A DNA stretch of 64,000 bases from Ruegeria atlantica (lineage in GTDB: Bacteria > Pseudomonadota > Alphaproteobacteria > Rhodobacterales > Rhodobacteraceae), in NCBI GenBank assembly GCA_013032095.1, contig WQBJ01000003.1, forward strand, positions 62,001 to 126,000, written 5' to 3'. This document shows positions 25,158-34,853 of the stretch, piece after piece; the stretch's first letter is position 1, and each line of letters opens with the position of its first letter. The notes under the pieces were generated by a model. The model was not told the origin of the DNA. It did not search any database and saw nothing but the letters and a program-made list of their open reading frames with translations. The position numbers and the translations under genes were made by a program.

Positions 25158-28100
25158 ATGATGCGCGAGATCCCCGGCGCGGCGGGAGGTATCCTAAGTT
25201 ACTTCACCCGCCACCGGACGGTGGCCAACCTACTGCTGTTGGTGATGCTGGTTCTGGGCGCAGCGGCGATCCCGGCCATGCGTGCGCAGTTTTTTCCGGA
25301 CGTAATCCTTGAACGTGTAGACGTGAACGTCGAATGGGAGGGTGCCGGTCCTGAAGATGTGGACAACGGCATAGTCCAGTTGCTGGAACCCGCGCTGCTG
25401 GCGGTTGAAGGTGTGGCCAGTACGACCTCAACCTCGCGCGAAGGGCGGGCCAGTATCCGGCTGGAGTTCGAACCCAACTGGGACATGTCGCGCGCCGTAG
25501 ATGAGGTTCGGACTGCCGTCGACAGTGTGACCAACCTGCCCGAGGATGCCGAAGAGCCCTCGATCCGGCGCGGGGCTTGGCGGGATCGGGTGACGGATGT
25601 GGTCTTGACCGGCCCTGTCGACCCAGACCAACTGGCCAAATTCACGGACGAACTGATCAATCGCCTGTTTGCCGTTGGCGTAACCCGAACCACGATCCGG
25701 GGGCTCGCCGCGCCGCGCGTGGTCGTCGAGGTGCCAACGGCGCAATTGATCGCCAATGACATCACGTTGAATGAGATTGCCCAGGCCATCGCAGCCGAGG
25801 CCATGGCCAACCCGGCGGGTGACGTCACCGGGGCCAACGCGCGCATCCGCACCGGCACTGAAAAGCGTACACCCGAAGAGATCGAGGGCATCACGCTGCG
25901 CAACTATGCCGATGGCTCCAAGCTCTTTGTAGGCGATGTGGCGACAATCCGGGTCGAAGGCGTCAATCGCATCCGCAGCTATTTTGTCGGCGAGAACCCT
26001 GCCATGTCTGTGCGCGTGGACCGTTCGAACCTTGGTGATGCCATCAAGATCCAGCACACGGTCGAGGATGTGGTGGCCGAGCTTCAGGCCAGCCTTCCCG
26101 AAGGTGTCACGATCGAACTAATCCGCACCCGCGCGCAGGCGATCACCGATCGTCTCGATATTCTGGTCGACAACGGGCTGATGGGGTTAGGCCTTGTGGT
26201 CTGCTTGCTGTTTCTGTTCCTGAACGCGCGCATCGCGTTCTGGGTCGCAGCAGGTATTCCGGTGGCGATGTCCGCGGCGATTGCGTTCATGTATATCGGC
26301 GGGTTGTCGATTAACATGATCTCGCTGTTCGGTCTGATCATCACACTGGGCATCGTGGTCGATGACGCCATCGTGGTGGGTGAACATGCCGATTTCCGCT
26401 CTCGCCGACTTGGTGAAGAGCCGATGGTGGCCGCCGAACGCGCCGCACGGCGCATGGCGATGCCGGTCTTTGCCGCGACGCTGACCACCGTAATTGCTTT
26501 TTTCGGTCTGACCGCCATCGGGGGCCGGTTCGGAGAATTGATCCGAGATATCCCCTTTACCGTGATCGCGGTACTGATCGCCTCTTTGATCGAGTGTTTC
26601 CTGATCCTGCCCAACCACATGGCCCATGCCATCGCGCATTCATCCAAGGAACACTGGTATGACTGGCCCAACCGTGTGGTCAATCGTGGATTCCGCTGGG
26701 TGCGAGATCATTTGTTCCGTAGGCTGATCGCTTGGGTCGTCTGGGCGCGCTACGTGGTTGTGGCGGTGATGGTGGTGATCCTGGCCAGCCAAATTGCGCT
26801 GTTCATCAAAGGTGACGTGAACTGGCGGTTCTTCAACGCGCCCGAGCGCGGCTCGGTCACCGGCAACTTCATCATGGTCGAAGGCGCCACCCGCGAAGAC
26901 ACGCTGGCGATGATGCATCAAGTTCAGCGTGCCACCGAAGAGCTGGGTCAGATCTACGAAGAGCGTCACGGCCGAAACCCGATTGAATATGTGCTGGCCG
27001 AGGTCGGCGGCAATTCCGGGTGGTTCAACCTGACCGCGGCGGACGGCAAGGATCAAGACCTGTTGGGCGGGATTTCAATCGAACTGATCGACGCCGATCT
27101 GCGCCCCTATTCCAGCTTTGAGTTTGTTGGTGAGCTGCAGGATTTTGTGCCACGTCATCCCAAAGTCGAATTGCTGACCTTCCGCGGCTGGCGCTCTGGC
27201 CCCGGTGGCGATGCGATTGACGTTCAATTCTATGGCGCTGACGTAAACACGCTCAAGGCTGCGTCCGAGGACTTACAGGCCGAACTGTCGAAATACCCCG
27301 AGGTTTCGGCGCTGGAGGACAACCTGGCCTATGACAAGGAAGATTTTATTCTGGACCTGACTGCCAAGGGGCAGGCGCTGGGCTTTCGCATCGAAACGCT
27401 CGGCAGCGTGCTGCGCGACAGGTTGAACGGGATTGAGGCCGCTACCTTCCCGGACGGGCCACGCAGTGCCGAAATTCGCGTAGAGCTGCCTGACGGCGAA
27501 CTGACGGCCGATTTCTTGGAGCGTACGCTTATGCGCACACCAGATGGGGTCTATGTGCCATTGGCCGATATCGTTTCGGTCGAGCGCAAATCAGGATTTT
27601 CGACCGTGCGACGTGAAAACGGCCTGCGGGTAATTACCGTGATCGGTGATATCTCTGAGGATGACCCGGCCCGAGCGACGGAAATCGCGCGTGCCTTGGG
27701 TGAAGAGATACTGCCCAATATAGCAGCCGAACGGCAGGTCGAATGGCAGATGGCGGGCTTGAGCGAGCAGGAGGACGAATTCCTGACCGAGGCGCGCACA
27801 GGGCTGATCCTGTGTTTGACAGGGATCTATCTGGTGCTGGCTTGGGTTTTTGCTAGTTGGACGAGGCCTGTAGTGGTGATGGCGATCATCCCGTTCGGGT
27901 TGGTGGGCGCGATTTGGGGGCATTACATCTGGGATGTGCCGCTGAGCATGTTCACTGTCATCGGCCTGTTGGGAATGACCGGAATCATCATCAACGATTC
28001 GATCGTGCTTGTGACGACCATCGACGCCTATCAACAAGACCGCGGGTTGGTGCCGTCGATTGTCGAGGGCACGGCGGACCGGTTGCGCCCGGTGATGCTG

Positions 28101-28571
28101 ACGACACTGACCACGGTTCTGGGGCTGACACCACTGCTCTACGAGGGGTCGCAACAGGCGCAATTCCTTAAGCCGTCGGTTATCACATTGGTCTACGGGT
28201 TAGGCTTTGGGATGTTGTTGGTACTGTTGCTGGTGCCCGCGCTTCTGGCCATTCTGAACGACCTGTCACGCCCGATGACGGCGATGCGCCGTGCAATGCG
28301 GGCACCGGATCGGGTTGTGCAAGGTGCTGTAGTCGCCACTGGGTTGGTCCTGTTGCTCTGGTTCGGTTTGACTATGGTGTGGCCTGCGATAACCGGTGCG
28401 CCCATTGGCCTGCTGTCGGGGCTCTACGGAGGGGCAGACAGCATTGCGGCCCTGCAAATGGGGCTGGGCGCCTTCATCGCAGGAGCTCTGCCGATCCTGT
28501 TGCTGAGTGTCGTATTGTCCAGCCTGCTCTACGCGCGCCTCAGGGGGGCGAGCGACTTAGCCGAGTCGTAA
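25158..28571 (+). CDS. RND efflux transporter permease subunit
   Basis: A 1137-residue proton-driven exporter of the AcrB/HAE family. TM1 is about residues 22-42, with periplasmic loops between TM1-TM2 and TM7-TM8. Conserved elements include [14 protein letters not shown] in TM4 (the Asp-Asp proton relay, about residues 398-411) and [15 protein letters not shown] in the second half. The usual HAE length is about 1030-1050; this one ends in roughly 90 extra residues with two further TM helices (about 1060-1080 and 1105-1130). It lies 5 bp after the adaptor. Substrates are unknown. Its last 15 bp overlap the end of the convergent Nudix gene. Confidence 0.92.
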   Translation: MMREIPGAAGGILSYFTRHRTVANLLLLVMLVLGAAAIPAMRAQFFPDVILERVDVNVEWEGAGPEDVDNGIVQLLEPALLAVEGVASTTSTSREGRASIRLEFEPNWDMSRAVDEVRTAVDSVTNLPEDAEEPSIRRGAWRDRVTDVVLTGPVDPDQLAKFTDELINRLFAVGVTRTTIRGLAAPRVVVEVPTAQLIANDITLNEIAQAIAAEAMANPAGDVTGANARIRTGTEKRTPEEIEGITLRNYADGSKLFVGDVATIRVEGVNRIRSYFVGENPAMSVRVDRSNLGDAIKIQHTVEDVVAELQASLPEGVTIELIRTRAQAITDRLDILVDNGLMGLGLVVCLLFLFLNARIAFWVAAGIPVAMSAAIAFMYIGGLSINMISLFGLIITLGIVVDDAIVVGEHADFRSRRLGEEPMVAAERAARRMAMPVFAATLTTVIAFFGLTAIGGRFGELIRDIPFTVIAVLIASLIECFLILPNHMAHAIAHSSKEHWYDWPNRVVNRGFRWVRDHLFRRLIAWVVWARYVVVAVMVVILASQIALFIKGDVNWRFFNAPERGSVTGNFIMVEGATREDTLAMMHQVQRATEELGQIYEERHGRNPIEYVLAEVGGNSGWFNLTAADGKDQDLLGGISIELIDADLRPYSSFEFVGELQDFVPRHPKVELLTFRGWRSGPGGDAIDVQFYGADVNTLKAASEDLQAELSKYPEVSALEDNLAYDKEDFILDLTAKGQALGFRIETLGSVLRDRLNGIEAATFPDGPRSAEIRVELPDGELTADFLERTLMRTPDGVYVPLADIVSVERKSGFSTVRRENGLRVITVIGDISEDDPARATEIARALGEEILPNIAAERQVEWQMAGLSEQEDEFLTEARTGLILCLTGIYLVLAWVFASWTRPVVVMAIIPFGLVGAIWGHYIWDVPLSMFTVIGLLGMTGIIINDSIVLVTTIDAYQQDRGLVPSIVEGTADRLRPVMLTTLTTVLGLTPLLYEGSQQAQFLKPSVITLVYGLGFGMLLVLLLVPALLAILNDLSRPMTAMRRAMRAPDRVVQGAVVATGLVLLLWFGLTMVWPAITGAPIGLLSGLYGGADSIAALQMGLGAFIAGALPILLLSVVLSSLLYARLRGASDLAES

Positions 28572-28976
28572 AGCGGTTTCCAGCAGATCGATGACCCGGT
28601 CGCTCATGGGCAGGTCACCTTGCCGGATTTGCTCAACCGGGAACCAGCGGGCAACCAGCGCATCGTCTCCAGCCGCCGGTGTTCCTGATTGATATCGGCA
28701 GGCGACCCCGACCAGTAGGTAATGCGACTGCACAGTGCCCTCTTCGTCATGGCGCAGCAAGTCCAGATTGTCGAGGAAACGCAGCGGTTCGGCGAGGACC
28801 GAGGTTTCCTCATGCAGTTCCCGCTTGGCGGCTTGCATGACGGTCTCTCCCCACTCCACATGGCCGCCTGGAAAGCCCCAGAGCCCGGCATCGGGTTGCT
28901 TACTGCGCTTCACCAGCAACACGTGGCCGTCCTGAACCACTACGGCCAATGCGCCGATCTTAGGGGTTTTCGTCAT
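28557..28976 (-). CDS. Nudix hydrolase
   Basis: A 139-residue MutT-fold pyrophosphohydrolase. The Nudix box [20 protein letters not shown] (then ETSV) at about residues 38-61 fits the consensus with all metal-binding Glu present. The overall form ([29 protein letters not shown]) fits the ADP-ribose/NDP-sugar-type or NUDT-like sanitising enzymes, but the substrate cannot be fixed. It overlaps the RND gene's end by 15 bp (convergent) and starts 3 bp after the DsbD-N gene's stop, with which it is probably cotranscribed. Confidence 0.88.
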   Translation of the reverse strand: MTKTPKIGALAVVVQDGHVLLVKRSKQPDAGLWGFPGGHVEWGETVMQAAKRELHEETSVLAEPLRFLDNLDLLRHDEEGTVQSHYLLVGVACRYQSGTPAAGDDALVARWFPVEQIRQGDLPMSDRVIDLLETALRLG

Positions 28977-28979
28977 GGT

Positions 28980-29792
28980 TTAGCCCGCGCTGCAGCCCTG
29001 TATGTCGACGGCGTGATTGGCACCCAACACGGTGATCCGAATCTCGGACCGATCCAGTGCGAAGGGTCCGCCCGAAGCGCTGACCACTTCAGATGTGGCC
29101 ACCAGAGTATTGCCTTGCCGCGTGGTTTCAGACTGCGAAGCCCAAAGCGCCGGATTACCAGGCTCGATGACGGCAACTTCGCGCCCGCCGGCAGAGGGCA
29201 TGGTTACGCGGGCCTCGATCTTCATGCCATCCGAGGTCGGAGTCAGATGGCAGCTTGCGGCTGTCACGCGGGCTTCCTTGGCGGAATAGGGTCGCTGCGC
29301 CAATGCGGCGGCGATTGCCGGATTGCGGCCCGCCTCAGCGTCCAGCGTATGGTCAAAATCCAGCCGTTCGGGGATACAGACATCCTTGCAGACACCCAGA
29401 TCCATGTCTCCTCGCAGCCGCACGGGCTTTGCCGGGTTGCGGGGGGTGATCTCAACTGGCAGCACCAATTGATTGGTATAACCGATGGATTGCAGGCCGT
29501 TCTGCACAAACACTTCGGGTGCAGGCCAGGTTATCGACACATCGCCCACATTTTGCGAGCCGTCCCAGTCAAACTGCGGTGGGATACCAGCGTCACCGGG
29601 TGCGCGCCAATAGGTTTTCCAGCCGTCCTTCAGCGTCAGCCGCAACGCGCCCAGATAGGTGCCTTGGGCGGTGCGCCCGCCGTCCAGCACATCCAATTGC
29701 ACAACACCGTCCACCGCCTGCGCGTACGCAGGGGCGTTTATGGCGAAACAGGCGGTCAGGGCGATCGCAGTCGACTTCAAATAACACTTCAT
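28980..29792 (-). CDS. Periplasmic DsbD N-terminal-domain protein (protein-disulfide reductase-like)
   Basis: A 270-residue exported protein with a Sec signal (residues 1-24, ending NAPAYA). The rest resembles the periplasmic DsbD/ScsB alpha domain (PF11412 type), which shuttles electrons to periplasmic thiol partners. Features are the WKTYWRAPGDAGIPPQFDW strand pair and LGVCKDVCIPE (a CxxxC pair, about residues 132-136) in place of the DsbD-alpha redox pair. There is no transmembrane beta domain, so a separate CcdA/DsbD partner would be needed. The ATG at 29792 is preceded by GAGGGT. It is followed by the Nudix gene. Confidence 0.8.
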   Translation of the reverse strand: MKCYLKSTAIALTACFAINAPAYAQAVDGVVQLDVLDGGRTAQGTYLGALRLTLKDGWKTYWRAPGDAGIPPQFDWDGSQNVGDVSITWPAPEVFVQNGLQSIGYTNQLVLPVEITPRNPAKPVRLRGDMDLGVCKDVCIPERLDFDHTLDAEAGRNPAIAAALAQRPYSAKEARVTAASCHLTPTSDGMKIEARVTMPSAGGREVAVIEPGNPALWASQSETTRQGNTLVATSEVVSASGGPFALDRSEIRITVLGANHAVDIQGCSAG

Positions 29793-29940
29793 ACCCTCAT
29801 AAATGCGCGGTCCGGGCCGCGATTCCAAGTCACGTTCCGGTCACTGGCATGAAATCTGGCGAAATTTGACCTGATCCCTTGCCAACCCCCGCATGCCGGG
29901 GTCATTGTTGAAAGGGGGACGAAGCAAGAGTTGTAATTCC

Positions 29941-30495
29941 ATGGATCTGACCGGAAAACTGTTGATTGCGATGCCCGGCATGGGTGATCCACGCTTCGAT
30001 CACTCGGTGGTTTACATCTGCAGTCATGGCGATGACGGGGCAATGGGCCTGATCGTCAACAAACCGTCGGACCTGCGGATCAAGACCCTGCTGAGCCAAT
30101 TGAACATCGCCTGCCGCATCCCGGTGGTGGGCGAGCGTCTGGTTCATTTCGGTGGTCCGGTCGAGATGTCGCGCGGGTTTGTCCTGCACAGCGCCGATTA
30201 CGATGCCAACCTGCACTCGATGAAAATCTCAGACGACTTCAGCATGACCGCAACGCTGGATGTGCTTGAGGATCTCGCCTCGGGGCGCGGGCCTTTGAAT
30301 TCGACGTTGGCGCTGGGCTATTCCGGTTGGGGGCCGGGGCAGTTGGAGGATGAGATCGCCATGAATGGTTGGCTAACCACCGACGCGACCCAGAAACTGG
30401 TATTCGATGTGCCGGATGATGAGAAATGGGAGGCCGCGCTGGCGACGTTGGGTGTTGACCCACTGACCTTGTCGGCCAGCGCCGGACGCGCCTGA
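29941..30495 (+). CDS. YqgE/AlgH family protein (DUF179)
   Basis: A 184-residue protein of the widespread UPF0301 family. It has LTGKLLIAMPGMGDPRFDHSV at the N-terminus, then GLIVNKP, the FGGPVE motif (about residues 67-72) and GYSGWGPGQLEDEI. No biochemical function is established; AlgH was linked to alginate regulation in Pseudomonas. I chose the ATG at 29941 (MDLTGKLL) because it is the family start; the ORF opens earlier at 29893. Its stop directly abuts that of the convergent tsaC gene. Confidence 0.9.
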   Translation: MDLTGKLLIAMPGMGDPRFDHSVVYICSHGDDGAMGLIVNKPSDLRIKTLLSQLNIACRIPVVGERLVHFGGPVEMSRGFVLHSADYDANLHSMKISDDFSMTATLDVLEDLASGRGPLNSTLALGYSGWGPGQLEDEIAMNGWLTTDATQKLVFDVPDDEKWEAALATLGVDPLTLSASAGRA

Positions 30496-31446
30496 TCAAC
30501 TGTCGCGCGGTGCTGCGGCGCGGCGCAGGCGGTCGTTAATGGCCGCGCCCAAGCCCTTTTCCGGAATTGGCGAGACGGCAATCGGACGGCCCGTGGCATT
30601 CAGCGTATGAAGGGCCGAAAAGAGATTTGCCGCAGCCTCGGTCAGATTGCCCTTTTCCGACAGGTTCAGATCACATGGAACAGGGCCGAACCCCATCAAC
30701 ACCTCATCGCCTTGTGTGTTTTCGGCATTTAGCCGAACGGGCGCGTCTGGCGCGTAATGGGATTGCAGTTGGCCCGGCGCGGTCAGCAGGTCTCCGGCGT
30801 GATGCAGATGCAACTGCGTGTTCAGTACGGATTCGATTTCGTCCAGCGCCACACCGCCGGGGCGCAGCAGAGAAGGCTCTCCAGCCAATCCGACAATGGT
30901 GGACTCCAACCCGACACCGCAGGGGCCGTCATCGAGAATCGCCGCGATGCGACCGTCCAAACCGGCGCGCACGTGATCGGCGGTTGTCGGGCTGATCTGG
31001 CCCGAGGGATTGGCTGATGGGGCCGCGACAGGGCCATCAAACGTGGACAGCAGCGCGCGGGCTGTACCATGCGCAGGAACCCGCACCGCCAAAGTATCCA
31101 AACCAGCCGTAACCAGTGTTGAAATGCCGTGCCCCTCGCGCAACGGCAGTACCATCGTCAGAGGGCCGGGCCAGAATGCTTCGGCCAACGCTTCGGCCTT
31201 GTCGGACCATTCCACGTATCGCTGTGCGGCTTCAATAGATGCCACATGCGCGATCAGAGGGTTGAAGCTGGGCCGACCCTTGGCCGCATAGATGCTTGCC
31301 ACGGCCTCTCCGTTTCGCGCGTCGCCGCCCAGCCCGTAGACTGTCTCGGTGGCGAAGGCGACCAGCAGGCCCTGCCGCAGCAGGTCTGCTGCCTGCGCAA
31401 TTCCGTCCGGATCGGCGGATAATTCCAGTGTGCCGTTGGGGATCAT
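30496..31446 (-). CDS. L-threonylcarbamoyladenylate synthase (Sua5 type)
   Basis: Makes threonylcarbamoyl-AMP from threonine, bicarbonate and ATP for t6A37 tRNA modification. It has 316 residues, i.e. the long Sua5 form with a C-terminal Sua5 domain rather than short TsaC. The YrdC domain (about residues 10-205) has FATETVYGLGGDA, AKGRPSFNPL and PSANPSGQISPT, then LESTIVGL. The C-terminal domain follows a linker containing HYAPDAPV, as in archaeal Sua5. The start at 31446 has no strong ribosome binding site. Confidence 0.93.
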   Translation of the reverse strand: MIPNGTLELSADPDGIAQAADLLRQGLLVAFATETVYGLGGDARNGEAVASIYAAKGRPSFNPLIAHVASIEAAQRYVEWSDKAEALAEAFWPGPLTMVLPLREGHGISTLVTAGLDTLAVRVPAHGTARALLSTFDGPVAAPSANPSGQISPTTADHVRAGLDGRIAAILDDGPCGVGLESTIVGLAGEPSLLRPGGVALDEIESVLNTQLHLHHAGDLLTAPGQLQSHYAPDAPVRLNAENTQGDEVLMGFGPVPCDLNLSEKGNLTEAAANLFSALHTLNATGRPIAVSPIPEKGLGAAINDRLRRAAAPRDS

Positions 31447-31584
31447 ATCTGGTGACGCCGCGTTTTGATTGCTTGTACCATTTGGCTGGCTAGGTAATCG
31501 AATACATCAAGGATGCATAAAGGTGGGCATTGCAATTTCCAACCCCACCCGCGAAAAACCGAACAAACAATCCCGAGGGTAGAC

Positions 31585-33288
31585 ATGCCATACCGCGCGC
31601 CGATTTCCGACTATGAACTGTTGTTCCGCCACGTTGTCGGATTCGATAAGATTGCGGCGACCGAAAAATTCTCGGAAGCCAGCGAGGATGTGGTCAGCGC
31701 GATCCTCACTGAAGCCGGCAAAATGTGCGAAGAGGTGATGGCCCCGCTGCAGCGCCCCGGCGATCTGGAACCTGCGCGTCTGGAAAATGGTGTGCTGAGG
31801 ACGTCGCCTGGATACGCCGACGGCTGGAAAGCAATTGCCGAAGGTGGTTGGGTTGGGATGAGCGGTGACCCCGAATATGGCGGCATGGGTCTGCCGATGG
31901 CACTTACAACGGCAGTGAATGAGATGATGTCGGCCGCATGCCTGTCTCTGCAACTGGCACCGCTGATGTCTCAGGGTCAGATTGAGGCGCTGGAACATCA
32001 TGCCAGCGACGAGCTGAAAGCACTGTACCTGCCCAAGCTGATTTCAGGTGAGTGGGCTGGCACCATGAACCTGACCGAACCTCAGGCAGGGTCGGATGTG
32101 GGTGCGCTAACCTCGAAGGCCGAAGCCAATAGTGATGGTACCTATGCGGTGACCGGGCAGAAAATTTTCATCTCGTGGGGTGACAACGACTTCACCCAAA
32201 ACGTCTGCCATCTAGTGCTGGCGCGCCTGCCCGATGGGGTGCCCGGAACAAAGGGAATCTCGTTGTTCCTGGTACCCAAGTACCTACCGGATGAAGACGG
32301 CAATCCCGGCGTGGCGAATGATCTGAAAGTAGTCTCGCTGGAACACAAGATGGGCCTGCATGGCTCGCCGACCTGCGTGATGCAGTATGATGGTGCCAAG
32401 GGCTGGCTTGTGGGCAAGGAACATGGCGGTATGGCGGCGATGTTCACCATGATGAATAACGCCCGCCTGGGTGTCGGTGGTCAGGGCGTGGGGGCCGCTG
32501 AAGGGGCCTATCAGCACGCGCTGGCCTATGCACTGGAGCGCAAACAGGGCAAAACGCCGTCTGGCACCATCATCGACCACGCGGACGTGCGCCGGATGCT
32601 GATGGGTATGCGCGCCGATACTTTTGCTGCACGGGCGATCATGCTTGCCAATGCGGCCGCCATCGACATGGCCAACGCCACCGGCGACTCCGAGTGGAGC
32701 ACACGTGCCGCGTTGTTGACCCCGATCTGCAAGGTCTTCGGGACCGAGGCCGGAATGCGCGTCTCCGAGACTGGCGTACAGGTGCATGGTGGTATGGGCT
32801 TTATCGAAGAAACTGGCGCTGCCCAGTATTACCGGGATGTTCGCGTTACCGCGATCTATGAGGGCACCAACGGCATTCAAGCCATGGACCTTGTGGCCCG
32901 CAAGATGATGGACGGGGGTGAAGCGGCCTCGCGCCTGCTGGATGAGATTGAAGATCACGCCGAACAGGCCCGTGCCACCCTGCCAGATTTGGCCGGACCC
33001 GTTTGGGAGGCGACCGAAAGCCTGCGGGAAACCACCGAGTGGTTGGTGGCGCAATCTGACATGAACACCCGCTTCGCCGGAGCTGTGCCTTATCTGCACG
33101 CCTTCGCTCGCGTATTGGGAGCGCACTATCACCTCAAGGCGGCGCTGGCCGAACCCAAGGGGCCGCGTTTCAAACTGGCGCGGTACTACATCAACGCATT
33201 GTTGCCGGAATACGCAGGTCTGTTGGCGCAGGCGCAGAACGGAGCCGACGATCTCTATGCCCTCAGCGCCGAGGAGTTGGTAGCTTAA
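31585..33288 (+). CDS. Acyl-CoA dehydrogenase, long DmdC-like family
   Basis: A 567-residue FAD-dependent acyl-CoA dehydrogenase of the long subgroup with extra N- and C-terminal domains, the same architecture as 3-methylmercaptopropionyl-CoA dehydrogenase (DmdC) of marine bacteria. Visible features are MNLTEPQAGSDVG (FAD/substrate loop), GQKIFISWGDND, QVHGGMGFIEE and the C-terminal YEGTNGIQAMDL, which carries the region of the catalytic Glu. Roseobacters encode several such paralogues with different chain preferences, so DMSP degradation is possible but not shown. The ATG at 31585 is the family start. The TAATG junction couples it to the next gene. Electrons would pass via ETF to ETF-QO (47068). 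Confidence 0.92.
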   Translation: MPYRAPISDYELLFRHVVGFDKIAATEKFSEASEDVVSAILTEAGKMCEEVMAPLQRPGDLEPARLENGVLRTSPGYADGWKAIAEGGWVGMSGDPEYGGMGLPMALTTAVNEMMSAACLSLQLAPLMSQGQIEALEHHASDELKALYLPKLISGEWAGTMNLTEPQAGSDVGALTSKAEANSDGTYAVTGQKIFISWGDNDFTQNVCHLVLARLPDGVPGTKGISLFLVPKYLPDEDGNPGVANDLKVVSLEHKMGLHGSPTCVMQYDGAKGWLVGKEHGGMAAMFTMMNNARLGVGGQGVGAAEGAYQHALAYALERKQGKTPSGTIIDHADVRRMLMGMRADTFAARAIMLANAAAIDMANATGDSEWSTRAALLTPICKVFGTEAGMRVSETGVQVHGGMGFIEETGAAQYYRDVRVTAIYEGTNGIQAMDLVARKMMDGGEAASRLLDEIEDHAEQARATLPDLAGPVWEATESLRETTEWLVAQSDMNTRFAGAVPYLHAFARVLGAHYHLKAALAEPKGPRFKLARYYINALLPEYAGLLAQAQNGADDLYALSAEELVA

Positions 33289-34334
33289 TGGACGGGGATA
33301 ATCCTTTGGCGATCCGGTATCCGTGGCCTGAACCTCCGGCCTCGGGCGAAGCGATTGAGGTTGCCGAGGGAGTCCTATGGATGCGGCTTCCGCTACCCAT
33401 GGCACTGGATCACGTCAATATCTATGCTTTGGATGATGGCGATGGCTGGACGGTGATCGACACCGGTATGTCTTCGAACAAGTCCCGGCGCATCTGGGAA
33501 AAACTGATGTCGGGCCCGCTGGGAGGCAAGCCGATCAATCGGGTTGTGGTGACGCATCACCATCCCGACCATGTGGGCAATGCAGGTTGGTTTCAGTCCG
33601 AACACGACGTGGAACTGGTAGCATCGCGGACCGCTTGGTTGTTTTCCCGAATGCTTCAACTAGATGTGCAGGAAAGCTGGCCGCAGGAAACGTTGGACTA
33701 TTATCGCAGCGCGGGTATGGCGCCCAAGATTCTAGCCAAACGGATGTCCGAGCGCCCGTTTAACTATTGCGATACGGTTTATCCAATGCCGCTGGGCTTT
33801 ACTCGTATCAAACAAGGCAGCGTCATCCACATGGGTGGGCGCGACTGGGATGTGCATATGGGCAACGGCCATGCGCCCGAACACGCCACGTTCTGGAGCC
33901 GCGACGACAATCTGGTGATCACCGGTGATCAGATCCTTAGTTCCATCAGCCCCAACCTGGGCGTTTACGTGACGGAACCTCTGGCCGACCCGGTCGCCGA
34001 GTGGCTCGAGGCGTGTGAGCGGTTGCAAGAGTTGGCGCGTCCCGACCATCTGGCTCTGGGTGGCCATAAACTGCCCTTCACCGGGCTGCCCACACGGATG
34101 AAGCAACTGATCGACAATCACCATGGCGCGCTGCGCCGCCTTCAGGAGTTTCTCGACCAGCCCAAAACTGCGGCTGAGTGCTTTCTACCCTTGTTCAAAC
34201 GTCAGATCGGCGCAGGTGAGTATGGGCTTGCCTTGGTCGAGGCGGTTGCACATCTGAACCATCTTTACCACATTGGAAATGTCACCCGGACGCGGCGTGC
34301 GGATGGGGCGTGGGAGTTTCAGCGCAAAGGGTAA
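33288..34334 (+). CDS. Metallo-beta-lactamase-fold hydrolase
   Basis: A 348-residue MBL-fold protein. The zinc motif THHHPDHVG (HxHxDH, about residues 88-96) is intact. Later ligands are H in GNGHAPEHA, D in ITGDQIL, and H in LGGHK. The C-terminal 80 residues form a helical extension (winged-helix-like) seen in LACTB2-type and thioesterase-like members. The start overlaps the acyl-CoA dehydrogenase stop by one base, which suggests action on a related CoA thioester or lactone; this is an inference from context. Confidence 0.87.
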   Translation: MDGDNPLAIRYPWPEPPASGEAIEVAEGVLWMRLPLPMALDHVNIYALDDGDGWTVIDTGMSSNKSRRIWEKLMSGPLGGKPINRVVVTHHHPDHVGNAGWFQSEHDVELVASRTAWLFSRMLQLDVQESWPQETLDYYRSAGMAPKILAKRMSERPFNYCDTVYPMPLGFTRIKQGSVIHMGGRDWDVHMGNGHAPEHATFWSRDDNLVITGDQILSSISPNLGVYVTEPLADPVAEWLEACERLQELARPDHLALGGHKLPFTGLPTRMKQLIDNHHGALRRLQEFLDQPKTAAECFLPLFKRQIGAGEYGLALVEAVAHLNHLYHIGNVTRTRRADGAWEFQRKG

Positions 34335-34338
34335 AGCC

Positions 34339-34791
34339 ATGCAAGATCAGATCGAAACATCGGCCGAGGCGGCAGAAGCGGCGGCTTTGCCCCGGTGTTA
34401 TGAGGTGCATGCCAACCCGAATGCCAAGTCCGGTGCCAAGGATTTGCCCGGGCAACTGCAAAAACCGGTTGCGACCAAGAGCCCGGCGCAATGGGCCTAT
34501 GAGCGGCTGATCCTGTACATCCAGAATTTCGAGCAAACGCTAACCGGTGATCAAGAAGTCGCCATGGGATTCACCGGCGGCGATGCGGGTGTGATGCGGA
34601 TCGAAGGCATGGGCTATTTCGATCCCGATATCATCACCTTTTACGGCTCGGATGCGACCGGGGCGCGAACCCAGCTTGTGCAGCATGTCAGCCAGTTGAA
34701 CGTGATGCTGCGTGCGCTGCCCAAATCGGTCGAGGACAAGCCCGCCAATCGCATTGGGTTCCGGCTGGCCAAGGATCTGGAAGAAAGCTGA
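34339..34791 (+). CDS. DUF6173-like conserved protein
   Basis: A 150-residue cytosolic protein of a family I recall as DUF6173 in Rhodobacteraceae. It has a variable acidic/Ala-rich N-terminus (residues 1-40) and a conserved core: KSPAQWAYERLILYIQNFE, VAMGFTGGDAGVMRIEGMGYFDPDIITFYG and TQLVQHVSQLNVMLRALPK. No function is known. It lies 4 bp after the MBL-fold gene and may be cotranscribed with it. Confidence 0.72.
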   Translation: MQDQIETSAEAAEAAALPRCYEVHANPNAKSGAKDLPGQLQKPVATKSPAQWAYERLILYIQNFEQTLTGDQEVAMGFTGGDAGVMRIEGMGYFDPDIITFYGSDATGARTQLVQHVSQLNVMLRALPKSVEDKPANRIGFRLAKDLEES

Positions 34792-34853
34792 TCCTCTGAC
34801 TTGCAATTCACGTCTGCGCAGCCTTGAATGAGTGCAACATTCAAGGGGGCCAC

